A stretch of 36,072 nt of DNA, taken from positions 1 to 36,072 of the forward strand of contig WQTX01000018.1 of assembly GCA_009786075.1 (NCBI GenBank). Direction: 5' to 3'. Below, one piece after another: positions 22,653-30,396 of this stretch. Position 1 is the stretch's first letter, and each line of letters opens with the position of its first letter. The notes below the pieces were generated by a model. It saw only the letters and a list, made by a program, of their open reading frames with translations. It searched no databases and was not told the DNA's origin. Made by a program: the position numbers and the translations under genes. The stretch is from Bacteroidota bacterium (lineage in GTDB: Bacteria > Bacteroidota > Bacteroidia > Bacteroidales > UBA1715).

Positions 22653-23894
22653 ATGAACATTACCAAAAATTTTAACTTCGTTGAGGGCTTCGCCGTTCGC
22701 CCCAACGCATTCTACACCCTCACCCTCATTTTTATCATTTACCTGCTCGACTACGCCGACCGCAAAGTAATGTCGGCGTTGTTTCCGTTTATTCAGGCAG
22801 AATGGGGCATAAGCGATGCGCAGTGTGGAATGTTGAATGGCATAGTTTCGCTTATGATTGCCGTTTTTGTTATTCCCATGTCGATACTTGTGGACAGGTG
22901 GAGTCGCAAAAAAATGATTTCGCTGATGGTTTTTGTGTGGAGTATTGCCACGCTTTTGTGTGCTTTTGCCGACAATTACACACAACTGCTCATTTTCCGC
23001 GCGCTTACCGGGCTTGGCGAAGCTGCCTACGCTCCGGCAGCAATAGCTCTGTTGTCGAAAATATTTCCCACAAAATACCGAGCAACATATATAGGAATTT
23101 ACGATGCGGCATCGCCCATTGGTGCAGGTATTGGCATTATGCTTGGCGGTTATATCGGTACGGTATACGGTTGGCAGCACGCTTTTGGTATTCTTGCCAT
23201 TCCGGGACTTTTGTTTTCGTTCCTGTTTTTGTTTGTCAATGACTATGCAACTATACAAACGCAGGTAAAAACGGTACGCGAAACAATTCACTCAATAGTG
23301 CAAACGGTAATTTCGCTGTGCAAAATAAAAGTTCTGTGGATTTTGTATGTGGCGTATGGTTTATGTATAGGCGTGAGTGCCTGCATTTTAGATTGGATTC
23401 CGTCGTTCCTGCATCGTGTGCATGGATTGAACGAGAAAGAAGCCGGTTTGGCATCGGGTATTATTGCCGTGAGTGTGTTAATTGGCGCACCAAGCGGCGG
23501 TTTTTTTGCCGACCGGTGGAGCAAACGGCAAAAACACGCAAAAATGTACGTGTCGGCTTTCAGTACTCTGCTTTCGGCGGTATTTTTATTTTGCGCCGTG
23601 CAAAGCACCACGCTTACAAGCACAATGATATTTTTAGGCTTGTTTGGCGTATGCACCGTAGCATTTTTGGCACCGGTTACAAGTATTATTCAAGAAATTG
23701 TGGCAACAAATGTTCGCGCGCTTGCATTTGGAATTAATGTTATGATAATGAACACTATGGGAGCTTTTGCAATGCCGGTTTTGATTGGAAAAATTTCTGA
23801 CCGGTATGATTTGCAAATTGCACTGAGTTTGTTGCCGGTTGTGGCTGTTGTGGCTGCGGTGTTGTTTTGGCGGAGTCGGAAGATGATACGTTAA
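22653..23894 (+). CDS. Major facilitator superfamily transporter
   Basis: A 413-residue inner-membrane transporter with 12 predicted helices. The loop between helices 2 and 3 reads DRWSRKKM, the MFS motif A position. Helix 1 has the DYADRKVMS context seen in spinster-like and anion:cation symporter groups, and RALTGLGEAAYAPA is the motif B region. The substrate cannot be read from sequence. It is transcribed divergently from the oxoamine synthase-tetR operon and shares its upstream region, so it may be an efflux or lipid-precursor carrier under the same TetR; that is inference. The length is normal and no defects are seen. Confidence 0.85.
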   Translation: MNITKNFNFVEGFAVRPNAFYTLTLIFIIYLLDYADRKVMSALFPFIQAEWGISDAQCGMLNGIVSLMIAVFVIPMSILVDRWSRKKMISLMVFVWSIATLLCAFADNYTQLLIFRALTGLGEAAYAPAAIALLSKIFPTKYRATYIGIYDAASPIGAGIGIMLGGYIGTVYGWQHAFGILAIPGLLFSFLFLFVNDYATIQTQVKTVRETIHSIVQTVISLCKIKVLWILYVAYGLCIGVSACILDWIPSFLHRVHGLNEKEAGLASGIIAVSVLIGAPSGGFFADRWSKRQKHAKMYVSAFSTLLSAVFLFCAVQSTTLTSTMIFLGLFGVCTVAFLAPVTSIIQEIVATNVRALAFGINVMIMNTMGAFAMPVLIGKISDRYDLQIALSLLPVVAVVAAVLFWRSRKMIR

Positions 23895-23951
23895 GGTTTT
23901 ATTGGGATTTAAACATAGAATTCCGCTCGTTGTATGTAGTGCATTTTCCTA

Positions 23952-24815
23952 TTAGCCTTTAAATATTTTTTCTAACAAAGTTCTCAAATCATCTCTTACT
24001 GTTTCATATTCAGGTAGTTTCCCGCTTTCTATTTGGTGTTCCAAACTATTTTTCCAAGCGGATTTTAGGACTTTGTCGTTGTTTTCATTAATTAATTGTC
24101 CAACTCCCAAAAATTGTAGATTTTTATACTCAATTTTCTTGTAAAAACCTTTTACAACTTCTTGCCAATCAATGTTTTCAATGTTTTTGCTCAAATACCA
24201 AATGTCAAAATAATCTCTCGGTGCGGTGTAAGAACGCTGTATTAACGCTCTAATTTTCTCCGAAAGCACTTCGCTAATGCTGTAAATCGGAATATTTTGT
24301 GCATTTTCGGTAAGTTTGTCGCTGTAATTGTGAATGATATTGGCAATTTCGGGTGCAAATATCAATTTTTCGTACAAAATTATCTCAATTTTTATACTTG
24401 TCTGCCAACGATTTGGTTCGGTCGGTTGCTGATTTTTGCTGTGGTCTGCGCCCCAAAATTTGATTTTAGCACAATATCCTGTTATTTGATTGTTAAACTG
24501 CAAATTTTCAAGTGATTGAATATGCAAAAGCATTTCAGTTCGCTTTGTTACCAACTCAACAATCTTTTTCAACATTTTCATATCAAGCACAAAATTTTCG
24601 TTTGTGGCTGTAAAATCAAGGTCTTCCGAAAATCTGTAATCGGGGAAACGGCACTTTTTCAAACAAGTTCCACCTTTGAAAATTAGATTATTACGACATT
24701 CGGGTATTGTGTAAATTGCGTCAATGAAATGCCCCAAAACCCAATCTTTGTCAATTGTTGTTGTGCGGACTTTTTGCTCTTGCGCTAATCTGTTTATTTC
24801 GTTTTTACTAATCAT
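23952..24815 (-). CDS. AbiEii-type nucleotidyltransferase toxin
   Basis: The toxin half of a type IV AbiE-like toxin-antitoxin/phage-abortive system. Motif I is clear: LIFKGGTCLKKCRF followed by FSEDLDFT, the GG(S/T)...D-x-D metal-binding arrangement of DNA polymerase beta-like enzymes. IKIEIILYEK and SEKIRALIQRSYTAPRDYFDIWYL match later family motifs. I use the ATG at 24815 (MISKNEINRLAQEQ), one base after the antitoxin stop, giving 287 residues; an ATG at 24836 would add seven residues and overlap the antitoxin gene. Family toxins transfer nucleotides to tRNA or other targets. No disrupting mutation is visible. Confidence 0.85.
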   Translation of the reverse strand: MISKNEINRLAQEQKVRTTTIDKDWVLGHFIDAIYTIPECRNNLIFKGGTCLKKCRFPDYRFSEDLDFTATNENFVLDMKMLKKIVELVTKRTEMLLHIQSLENLQFNNQITGYCAKIKFWGADHSKNQQPTEPNRWQTSIKIEIILYEKLIFAPEIANIIHNYSDKLTENAQNIPIYSISEVLSEKIRALIQRSYTAPRDYFDIWYLSKNIENIDWQEVVKGFYKKIEYKNLQFLGVGQLINENNDKVLKSAWKNSLEHQIESGKLPEYETVRDDLRTLLEKIFKG

Positions 24816-24816
24816 A

Positions 24817-25581
24817 TCAATATTGATTTTGTACAATTCCCAAAATATTTTCTTTCGACAAATTCATTCGCAAATACCAATCGTTGTTCGTTTCGCCTGC
24901 GTTTTCTCCGAAAGTATCAAACAAATTGTAACTACGATTTACTTTCGACTGTGCAAATTTTATAAAACCGCTTAAATTTTTCTTTTCAAAAAGTTCTGCC
25001 AAAAATCCAAGTCGTTTGATAACAGCGATATTATTAACGGCACTACAATAATCGGTCAATTTTTTAGCGTTTAAATTTGCATTGTAAAAAGCACGAATTA
25101 ACTCCGCAAAACCACCACTGTATTGCGGTAAATCGAAACAATCAATAATCGTTTTTTCAATATCTGTAATTGGAAATTTGTAATTTCCATAACCATTAGA
25201 AACAATTCCTATTCTTTTATTTGGGTGAATTTTAATAAATTGATAAGTAGTTCCTGCAAATTCCACCTCTTTTTTGAGTTGAGTAGTTTGAATGAAAATT
25301 TTGTTTGGGAATTGTTCAGTAAGTCCGTGTAAATTCAATGCCGACCAATAAGCAACAGCACTTTCTTTGGCAAGAAAAATGCCGATTACATTTTCGTCTC
25401 GAAAATTTGCACGACAATATTTCCCTCGTTCAATGCGAGATAAAAATCCTTTAACAACAAGATTTTCGACAATTTCATTGATTTTACGATTGTCTAAATC
25501 AAGCGTACTTTTCAAATTTTGAATTTCAAAAATCTGAATTTCTTCTTCTTCAAGATATTTTACAAAATCGTTTTGTGTCAT
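24817..25581 (-). CDS. AbiEi-type antitoxin/transcriptional repressor
   Basis: A 254-residue protein with an N-terminal winged-helix region (IQNLKSTLDLDNRKINEIVE, NLVVKGFLSRIERGKYCRAN). The AbiEi body follows: ESAVAYWSALNLHGLTEQFP, FIQTTQLKKEVEF, TDIEKTIIDCFDLPQYSGGF. In AbiE systems this protein represses its own promoter through the winged helix and neutralises the toxin. Here it precedes the toxin gene, the normal order. A TACTTTTG promoter box lies at 25632-25639. Confidence 0.82.
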   Translation of the reverse strand: MTQNDFVKYLEEEEIQIFEIQNLKSTLDLDNRKINEIVENLVVKGFLSRIERGKYCRANFRDENVIGIFLAKESAVAYWSALNLHGLTEQFPNKIFIQTTQLKKEVEFAGTTYQFIKIHPNKRIGIVSNGYGNYKFPITDIEKTIIDCFDLPQYSGGFAELIRAFYNANLNAKKLTDYCSAVNNIAVIKRLGFLAELFEKKNLSGFIKFAQSKVNRSYNLFDTFGENAGETNNDWYLRMNLSKENILGIVQNQY

Positions 25582-25631
25582 TTTTTATTATTTCAAAACC
25601 GCTTTTTTAGCGGTTATATTAAATTGAAATA

Positions 25632-25639
25632 CAAAAGTA
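25632..25639 (-). promoter_or_regulatory. -7 box for the AbiE operon
   Basis: The minus strand reads TACTTTTG, 51 bases before the antitoxin start. A small palindrome AACCGC-TTTTTTA-GCGGTT (25597-25615) lies between box and start and could bind the AbiEi winged helix. Confidence 0.5.
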
Positions 25640-25794
25640 CACTTTTATTTTGAATTGATAAAATTTATTTTCTGATTATATTTCTTTTTCCATACATAAT
25701 GTTCAATATTCACTTCTAAAAACATTTCTTTCCCGATACCTTTTCTTCATTGTAAACCAAAATAAGCCTTCATTTTTTAAACTGCAATTATCAC

Positions 25795-25829
25795 AATAAA
25801 AAAATAAGCCTCGATAAAAAGGCTTATTT
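25795..25829 (-). terminator. Intrinsic terminator of the 183-aa gene
   Basis: On the minus strand AAATAAGCCT and AGGCTTATTT (plus arms 25820-25829 and 25802-25811) form a perfect 10-bp stem with an 8-base loop, followed by Ts. Confidence 0.7.
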
Positions 25830-25885
25830 GAAGTGGTATTTTTGCTATTTAAACAAAATTTTGCCGGTTGTGCAACGGCTACGCT

Positions 25886-25903
25886 CGTTAGCAGCAGTTT
25901 TAT
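25886..25903 (+). repeat. Left inverted flank of the 183-aa gene
   Basis: CGTTAGCAGCAGTTTTAT faces the related AAAATTGCTGCTAACG at 26583-26598. Each is preceded on the plus strand by TTGTGC within about 20 bases. They bracket the 183-aa gene as imperfect terminal inverted repeats. Confidence 0.4.
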
Positions 25904-25908
25904 TTGTT

Positions 25909-26460
25909 TCACTTTTTAATTCCATATTTTAATTGTTCGCTTGTTAGCCTTCTGTATGAGTTATATACATATTCGTCAAAATCTACGGGGAAATCAATCA
26001 GACAATGGATTTGTTCAAAATTATTATTATCCCACTTTTTCAGCAAAATTTTATTATAAGAAATATGCGTAACAAAATCTATTAAACATTGTGGAACACT
26101 TTCTTCAATTATTAGATAAGCCTTATTTATTATTATCTTTTCTATTTCCAAATTGTTTTTATGAAAAACTTCTTTAACCCAAATAATCCACTCCAACTTC
26201 TCTTGCTCTGATAAAGGATTCTGTAAATCAGGGTCATCTTCTTTTTTTAAAACTTTAAGGAGTGTTTCGTATGAAGTTTTGCCAACCATTGAAAGTATAT
26301 ACAACGGTCCATAGAAATTTTCAAGTCTTTCATTTATAAGTTTTAGATTATTATTATGTCTCTGGACATTTAGTTCATAAAAGTATTTAAATAAATAACT
26401 TGTAATGGCTAATAAAATAGTAACTGCCAATGAAATTAATGCAATAGTTGTAGAACCCAT
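25909..26460 (-). CDS. Membrane-anchored protein, unknown function
   Basis: A 183-residue protein with one N-terminal transmembrane helix (GSTTIALISLAVTILLAITS, residues 2-21) and a cytoplasmic, mostly helical part. The segment LKLINERLENFYGPLYILSM and the late HCLIDFPVDFDEYVYNSYRRL resemble a widespread hypothetical family that I know from accessory regions, but no function is known to me. AT-richer than the neighbouring housekeeping genes. It lies between an AbiE pair and a nuclease gene and carries inverted flanking motifs on both sides, so it may be a single-gene cassette. Confidence 0.65.
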   Translation of the reverse strand: MGSTTIALISLAVTILLAITSYLFKYFYELNVQRHNNNLKLINERLENFYGPLYILSMVGKTSYETLLKVLKKEDDPDLQNPLSEQEKLEWIIWVKEVFHKNNLEIEKIIINKAYLIIEESVPQCLIDFVTHISYNKILLKKWDNNNFEQIHCLIDFPVDFDEYVYNSYRRLTSEQLKYGIKK

Positions 26461-26582
26461 ATTTTATCCGTTTTTTAAAATTACTGTTTACAATTTATTT
26501 TATGTTTTCGCTGTCTGTCTTGTCTGCTATTTTTTAAAAATTCTATCAATTTGTATTTTCCAATTCTTGTGCGCTGTCCGCC

Positions 26583-26598
26583 AAAATTGCTGCTAACG
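26583..26598 (-). repeat. Right inverted flank of the 183-aa gene
   Basis: AAAATTGCTGCTAACG is the inverted partner of the motif at 25886-25903. The remaining part of 26461-26746 is AT-rich with a heptamer repeat (26678-26716) and a promoter box. Confidence 0.4.
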
Positions 26599-26677
26599 AC
26601 TAAACACACGCAATAATACAACTTTTTTCAAAAAATCCCAAGAACTCTCATTGAAAAAATCTCTCGTTCCAAGTCAA

Positions 26678-26716
26678 TTATTAACCATTAATCATTAACC
26701 TCTAATCATTAAATTT
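26678..26716. repeat. Heptamer-periodic repeat (TTAACCA, TTAATCA, TTAACCT)
   Basis: Five consecutive 7-base units of TTAACCA type sit immediately upstream of the promoter box of the nuclease gene. Confidence 0.55.
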
Positions 26717-26717
26717 G

Positions 26718-26725
26718 TATTTTTG
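26718..26725 (+). promoter_or_regulatory. -7 box for the AddB-like gene
   Basis: TATTTTTG matches TAnnTTTG and lies 22 bases before the start codon. Confidence 0.55.
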
Positions 26726-26746
26726 TGTTTTACATTTCTTTAATCA

Positions 26747-29740
26747 ATGCAAACAAACTTTTTCCTATCACAAGTAGCCGCCGATTTTATAAAAAAAACG
26801 CAGGGCGATTTCACGAAAACCTTAGTGCTTTTTCCCAACAAACGTGCCGCAGTATTTTTCAATCAAGCTCTGTATCAGCAGCTTGGAAAGACGTTTTTTG
26901 CGCCCACATATAGCACTATTAGTGAATTTGTGAGCCGTAATTCCGGGTTGCGAATTGCCGATGAATTGACTTTGTTGGCATATTTATATCGTGCATATTC
27001 AACGGTTTTTTACCGCAACAATCCCGCCGAAACACCAGAAAATTTCGACGAATTTTACACATGGGGCAAAATTATTCTTCACGATTTCGACGATATTGAT
27101 AAAAATTTGGCAAATGCACGGCAATTATTTCAAAACATAGAAGATTATCAGGCAATTGAGGCGCAATTTGATTTTTTAACCGACGAACAAAAACGGATTT
27201 TAAGTGATTTTTTTGCTGCTTGCAAACTCAATAAATCGGAACCAACCAAACGGTTTACGCAAATTTGGAATTCGCTTGCCGAAATTTACGAACGGTTTAA
27301 AAGCGATTTGCAAAACGATAATTTGGCATATTCGGGAATGTTGTATCGCAGTGTCGTTTCGACTCCGCTCAACGACCGACCGGTGGCTGAGCGTAGTCGA
27401 AGCCTTTCGCTTGAAAAATATTCGGCAATTGCCATTGTGGGGTTCAATGTGCTCAATAAAGTTGAGCAGCAACTTTTCGATACCGTTCGCCACCGGCAGC
27501 ATACCCTGTTTTATTGGGATTACGACCTCTATTATTACAACAATCCGGCGATGGAAGCAGGGCTTTTTAGCCGTGAAAATTTGCAGCGTTTTCCGCAAGC
27601 AGCGGGTTTTGCGTTCAACAATACGCGTTTTTTCAATCCGGCGCAACAGGTGCATATAATTTCGGCGGCATCGGAACATGCGCAAATTGGGTATATACAA
27701 ACGTGGCTGCAAGAGATTGAAAATGAGTGTAATTCGCTTTCGGAAATTGCCATTGTGTTGGGCAACGAAACGCTGTTACCTGCCGTACTTGCGAGTTTAC
27801 CTGCCGAAATTCATTCTATTCCCACGAAGGTAAATATTACTATGGGTTATCCGTTTTCGGCAACGAGTTTGTACGAACTGTTGCAGAATTTTCTTGATGT
27901 ACAGCATTATATATGGAAACAAAAACCCACAGAATTGCGTTTGCAAAAAATTCTACCATTGTTGGAACACCCGTATTTTCAATTTTTGCCGAAAAAATAT
28001 CACGAAAAAGTGCGCACTTTCAAAAAAGACCGTCAATATTTTGTAAGTGCCGATGATTTTGCGGAATTTGAAATTGCACAATTTCTAAAACCGGCAAAAA
28101 CACCAGAACAACTTTTGCGCAGTATGTTACAATTATTGCAACTTACGGCACAAGGAAATGCTTCGACTACGCTGGTTGCTGAGCGAAGTCGAAGTATCAG
28201 TAACCGACACACAAGCATCGACACGGTTTTAAGCGAAAGCATTTATCGTGCCTACTCCGCCATAAATCGCTTAATTGATATTACTCAAAGTGAGATTATT
28301 GCGATTGATTTTACTTTACTGAAACAACTAATAAGTAAGGAGTTGCAAAACCTAAAAATTCCTTTTGAGGGCGACCCTGTGAACGGAATACAAATAATGG
28401 GTGTGTTGGAAACCCGTAATCTCGACTTCAAGCACGTGCTTGTGCTTTCTGCGTCCGACGATTTTTTTCCGAACGTTTCGAGCGAAAGTTCGTTTATTCC
28501 ACATTCCATTCGCAAAGCCTATTCGCTCAACACTATCGACCGAAAAATTGCGGTGTTTGCTTATTATTTTTATCGACTTTTTCATTGCGCTCACAGCATT
28601 CATTGCACTTACAATAACAATACTGCTGCTACCAAAAAGAAAGAATTGAGCCGCTTTTTGCAGCAAATTCGAGTAGAATCGGGCAAAAATATTCACTATA
28701 AAAATTTACATTTGCAAATGCAGGCGCAAAAATTGCCGAATACAACCGGCACAATTGCGCTCACGGCGGAACACCGGAAAATAATCCTTGAAAGGGAATT
28801 TTTGTCGCCCTCGGCGTTCAACTCCTATTTGGATTGTCAATTTCAATTTTATTGCAAATATGTGGCAGATTTGAAAACGCCCGATATGTACAGCGATGAT
28901 ATGCGTGCAAACGATTTCGGCAATATTTTTCACGACAGTGCCAAAGAAATGTACGATAAAATTGGAAAAACAGGTAGCAACAAACCGGTGGAAAAATCTG
29001 ATATTGAGCAATTTATGAAAAATTCACAGCTTGTAGATGAAATTGTGCAACAGCAATATCGAAAAAAATTACTCAATTCCGAAAATTCGCAAAAACAGAC
29101 GGAATTAAACGAATTGCAAAAAATTCATATACAGGTTGTGAAACGCTACATTGAAAATTTGTTGTATATGGATTACGATTACGCGCCATTTTATATGCTT
29201 GGCACCGAAAAACACATACAAAAAGACCTGCAATTTGCAAGCGCAGAAGGCGAAATCACAATCCCCATAGGCGGCAATATCGACCGCATGGATTTGAAAA
29301 ACGGCGTGCTGCGCATAGTGGATTACAAAACCGGCGGCAGCGATAAACCCGAAAAACACAATTGCAATTTCGACGATTTGTTTACCGCCGATGCCAAAAA
29401 CGAAAAAAAACGCAATGGCTATGTGTTTCAAACCTTGCTGTATTCGTGGTTGGCACACAATAATATTGCACTGCCCGCCGGCGAGGCTGTGCGTACAATT
29501 GAGCCGTATTTGCTCTACATTCACAAAGTGCGTTTTGAAAACGAAAAATGCACTTACCAATCGCCTATACACATTGAAAAAACGCCTTTGCACAATTATA
29601 TAGAGCAAGTGCACGAGGAATTTGACAATCGTTTTCACGCCTTGTTGCAGCAATTATTCAACACGCCGGATAGTTGTTTTTGCCGCCGCAAATTTGAAGA
29701 TAATTGCAAATATTGTGATTTTAAGGTTTTGTGCGAATGA
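26747..29740 (+). CDS. AddB-like PD-(D/E)XK nuclease with Fe-S cluster motif
   Basis: A 997-residue protein resembling the AddB subunit of the AddAB recombination nuclease. The N-terminal region has a helicase-like fold without a good Walker A (LVLFPNKRAAVFF). LDFKHVLVLSASDDFFP is the helicase-like mid motif. The C-terminal nuclease domain has FGNIFHDSAKEMYDK, then GNIDRMD, then IVDYKTGG (Asp859, Lys861), then QTLLYSWL. Four cysteines match the AddB Fe-S arrangement: C697, then C987-x2-C990-x5-C996. Two in-frame palindromic inserts (27355-27410 and 28161-28212) add STPL...VAERSRS and STTLVAERSRS between conserved blocks. A partner AddA helicase is not in the window; tRNA genes follow. Confidence 0.85.
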   Translation: MQTNFFLSQVAADFIKKTQGDFTKTLVLFPNKRAAVFFNQALYQQLGKTFFAPTYSTISEFVSRNSGLRIADELTLLAYLYRAYSTVFYRNNPAETPENFDEFYTWGKIILHDFDDIDKNLANARQLFQNIEDYQAIEAQFDFLTDEQKRILSDFFAACKLNKSEPTKRFTQIWNSLAEIYERFKSDLQNDNLAYSGMLYRSVVSTPLNDRPVAERSRSLSLEKYSAIAIVGFNVLNKVEQQLFDTVRHRQHTLFYWDYDLYYYNNPAMEAGLFSRENLQRFPQAAGFAFNNTRFFNPAQQVHIISAASEHAQIGYIQTWLQEIENECNSLSEIAIVLGNETLLPAVLASLPAEIHSIPTKVNITMGYPFSATSLYELLQNFLDVQHYIWKQKPTELRLQKILPLLEHPYFQFLPKKYHEKVRTFKKDRQYFVSADDFAEFEIAQFLKPAKTPEQLLRSMLQLLQLTAQGNASTTLVAERSRSISNRHTSIDTVLSESIYRAYSAINRLIDITQSEIIAIDFTLLKQLISKELQNLKIPFEGDPVNGIQIMGVLETRNLDFKHVLVLSASDDFFPNVSSESSFIPHSIRKAYSLNTIDRKIAVFAYYFYRLFHCAHSIHCTYNNNTAATKKKELSRFLQQIRVESGKNIHYKNLHLQMQAQKLPNTTGTIALTAEHRKIILEREFLSPSAFNSYLDCQFQFYCKYVADLKTPDMYSDDMRANDFGNIFHDSAKEMYDKIGKTGSNKPVEKSDIEQFMKNSQLVDEIVQQQYRKKLLNSENSQKQTELNELQKIHIQVVKRYIENLLYMDYDYAPFYMLGTEKHIQKDLQFASAEGEITIPIGGNIDRMDLKNGVLRIVDYKTGGSDKPEKHNCNFDDLFTADAKNEKKRNGYVFQTLLYSWLAHNNIALPAGEAVRTIEPYLLYIHKVRFENEKCTYQSPIHIEKTPLHNYIEQVHEEFDNRFHALLQQLFNTPDSCFCRRKFEDNCKYCDFKVLCE
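27355..27410 (+). repeat. In-frame palindromic element, copy in the AddB-like gene (1)
   Basis: TTTCGACTCCGCTCA faces TGAGCGTAGTCGAAG around CGACCGACC. It encodes STPLNDRPVAERSRS between YRSVV and LEKYSAIAIVGF, which read as contiguous conserved sequence without it. Confidence 0.7.
28161..28212 (+). repeat. In-frame palindromic element, copy in the AddB-like gene (2)
   Basis: CTTCGACTACGCT and AGCGAAGTCGAAG flank GGTTGCTG. The translation is [14 protein letters not shown], close to the first insert. Confidence 0.7.
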
Positions 29741-29749
29741 AATTCATAG

Positions 29750-29857
29750 AACACTAATGACACGGATAACGCGGATGTTCGCAGATAAATATAAAATCCG
29801 TGAAAACCCCGAAGGGCTCAACGAAGTTAATCCGCGTCATCTGCGTTATCCGTGTTC
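29750..29857. repeat. Inverted dispersed repeat, ACACGGATAACGCGGAT family
   Basis: The left part GACACGGATAACGCGGAT faces ATCCGCGTCATCTGCG and TTATCCGTGTTC on the right. Related single words follow the asnB-like gene at 11239-11280. It lies between the nuclease gene and the tRNA cluster, with no gene in this gap. Confidence 0.6.
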
Positions 29858-29941
29858 AAAAAATTAGAACCATACAAATAGTTTAAACTCAACAAACTAC
29901 ATCAAAAACAAAAAAATATCTCAAAAAAACGCCAAAACATA

Positions 29942-29971
29942 TTGCGTGCTATAAAAAAAACTGTATCTTTG
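29942..29971 (+). promoter_or_regulatory. Promoter of the tRNA-Thr/Tyr/Gly cluster
   Basis: TTG (29942-29944) and TATCTTTG (29964-29971) are separated by 19 bases, a full-consensus promoter about 40 bases before tRNA-Thr. Confidence 0.75.
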
Positions 29972-30012
29972 CAACGCTTTTTTAAAAAGCAAGTTCTTTT
30001 ACACAGAAAAAT

Positions 30013-30086
30013 GCCGAATTAGCTCAGTTGGCCAGAGCACGTGATTTGTAATCTCGGGGTCCTCAGTTCGAATCTGAGATTCGGCT
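30013..30086 (+). tRNA. tRNA-Thr (TGT)
   Basis: GCCGAAT pairs with ATTCGGC. D arm: TAGCTCAGTTGGCCAGAGCA. The anticodon loop TTTGTAA gives TGT, and CAGTTCGAATCTG is the T arm. 74 bases, CCA not encoded. First of three closely spaced tRNAs. Confidence 0.95.
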
Positions 30087-30102
30087 CTTTTTTCATTTAT
30101 TA

Positions 30103-30185
30103 GGGCAATTACCAGAGTGGCCAAATGGGGCAGACTGTAAATCTGCTGGCGTACGCCTTCGGTGGTTCGAATCCATCATTGCCCA
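30103..30185 (+). tRNA. tRNA-Tyr (GTA)
   Basis: GGGCAAT pairs with ATTGCCC. The anticodon loop CTGTAAA gives GTA. A long class II variable arm (TGGCGTACGCCTTCG) and GGTTCGAATCC in the T loop confirm tyrosine. 83 bases, CCA not encoded. Confidence 0.95.
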
Positions 30186-30203
30186 CTTTTTTTACCAACA
30201 CTT

Positions 30204-30276
30204 GCGGGAGTAGCTCAGTTGGTAGAGCATCAGCCTTCCAAGCTGAGGGTCGCGGGTTCGAGTCTCGTCTCCCGCT
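30204..30276 (+). tRNA. tRNA-Gly (TCC)
   Basis: GCGGGAG pairs with CTCCCGC. D arm: TAGCTCAGTTGGTAGAGCA. The anticodon stem CAGCC/AGCTG region has loop CTTCCAA and anticodon TCC. T loop: GGGTTCGAGTC. 73 bases, CCA not encoded. Confidence 0.95.
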
Positions 30277-30319
30277 CACTTTCTTAAAGTGAGTTTCTGA
30301 AAAAGAAACACAAAAAAGT

Positions 30320-30354
30320 AAAAATCCTCCGAATTATTGATTCGGAGGATTTTT
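30320..30354 (+). terminator. Intrinsic terminator of the tRNA cluster
   Basis: The arms 30320-30334 and 30340-30354 (AATCCTCCGAAT and complement) form a perfect 15-bp stem with a 5-base loop, followed by Ts. A smaller hairpin (CTCACTTT-CTT-AAAGTGAG) directly follows tRNA-Gly. Confidence 0.85.
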
Positions 30355-30396
30355 TTTGATATATTGCGTTGATTTGTTAACCTATAAATAAAAAGA

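Larger units (their letters stand above)
25582..25908. other. 327-base gap between the AbiE operon and the 183-aa gene
   Basis: It holds the abiE palindrome and promoter box, the terminator of the 183-aa gene (25795-25829) and one inverted flanking motif (25886-25903). A 69-codon GTG frame across 25703-25912 reads through the terminator and has no protein-like features, so no gene is called. Confidence 0.6.

Noticed and set aside
22542-23291. 249-codon minus-strand frame
   Set aside because: It is antisense to the MFS transporter; its Cys/His/Arg-rich composition is typical of a shadow frame.
25703-25912. 69-codon GTG frame after the 183-aa gene
   Set aside because: It reads through a terminator hairpin and a flanking repeat and has no protein-like pattern.
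25886-26598. Integron attC sites around the 183-aa gene
   Set aside because: The motif GTTAGCAGC does not fit the GTTRRRY core, and no integrase is present; kept only as unexplained inverted flanks.
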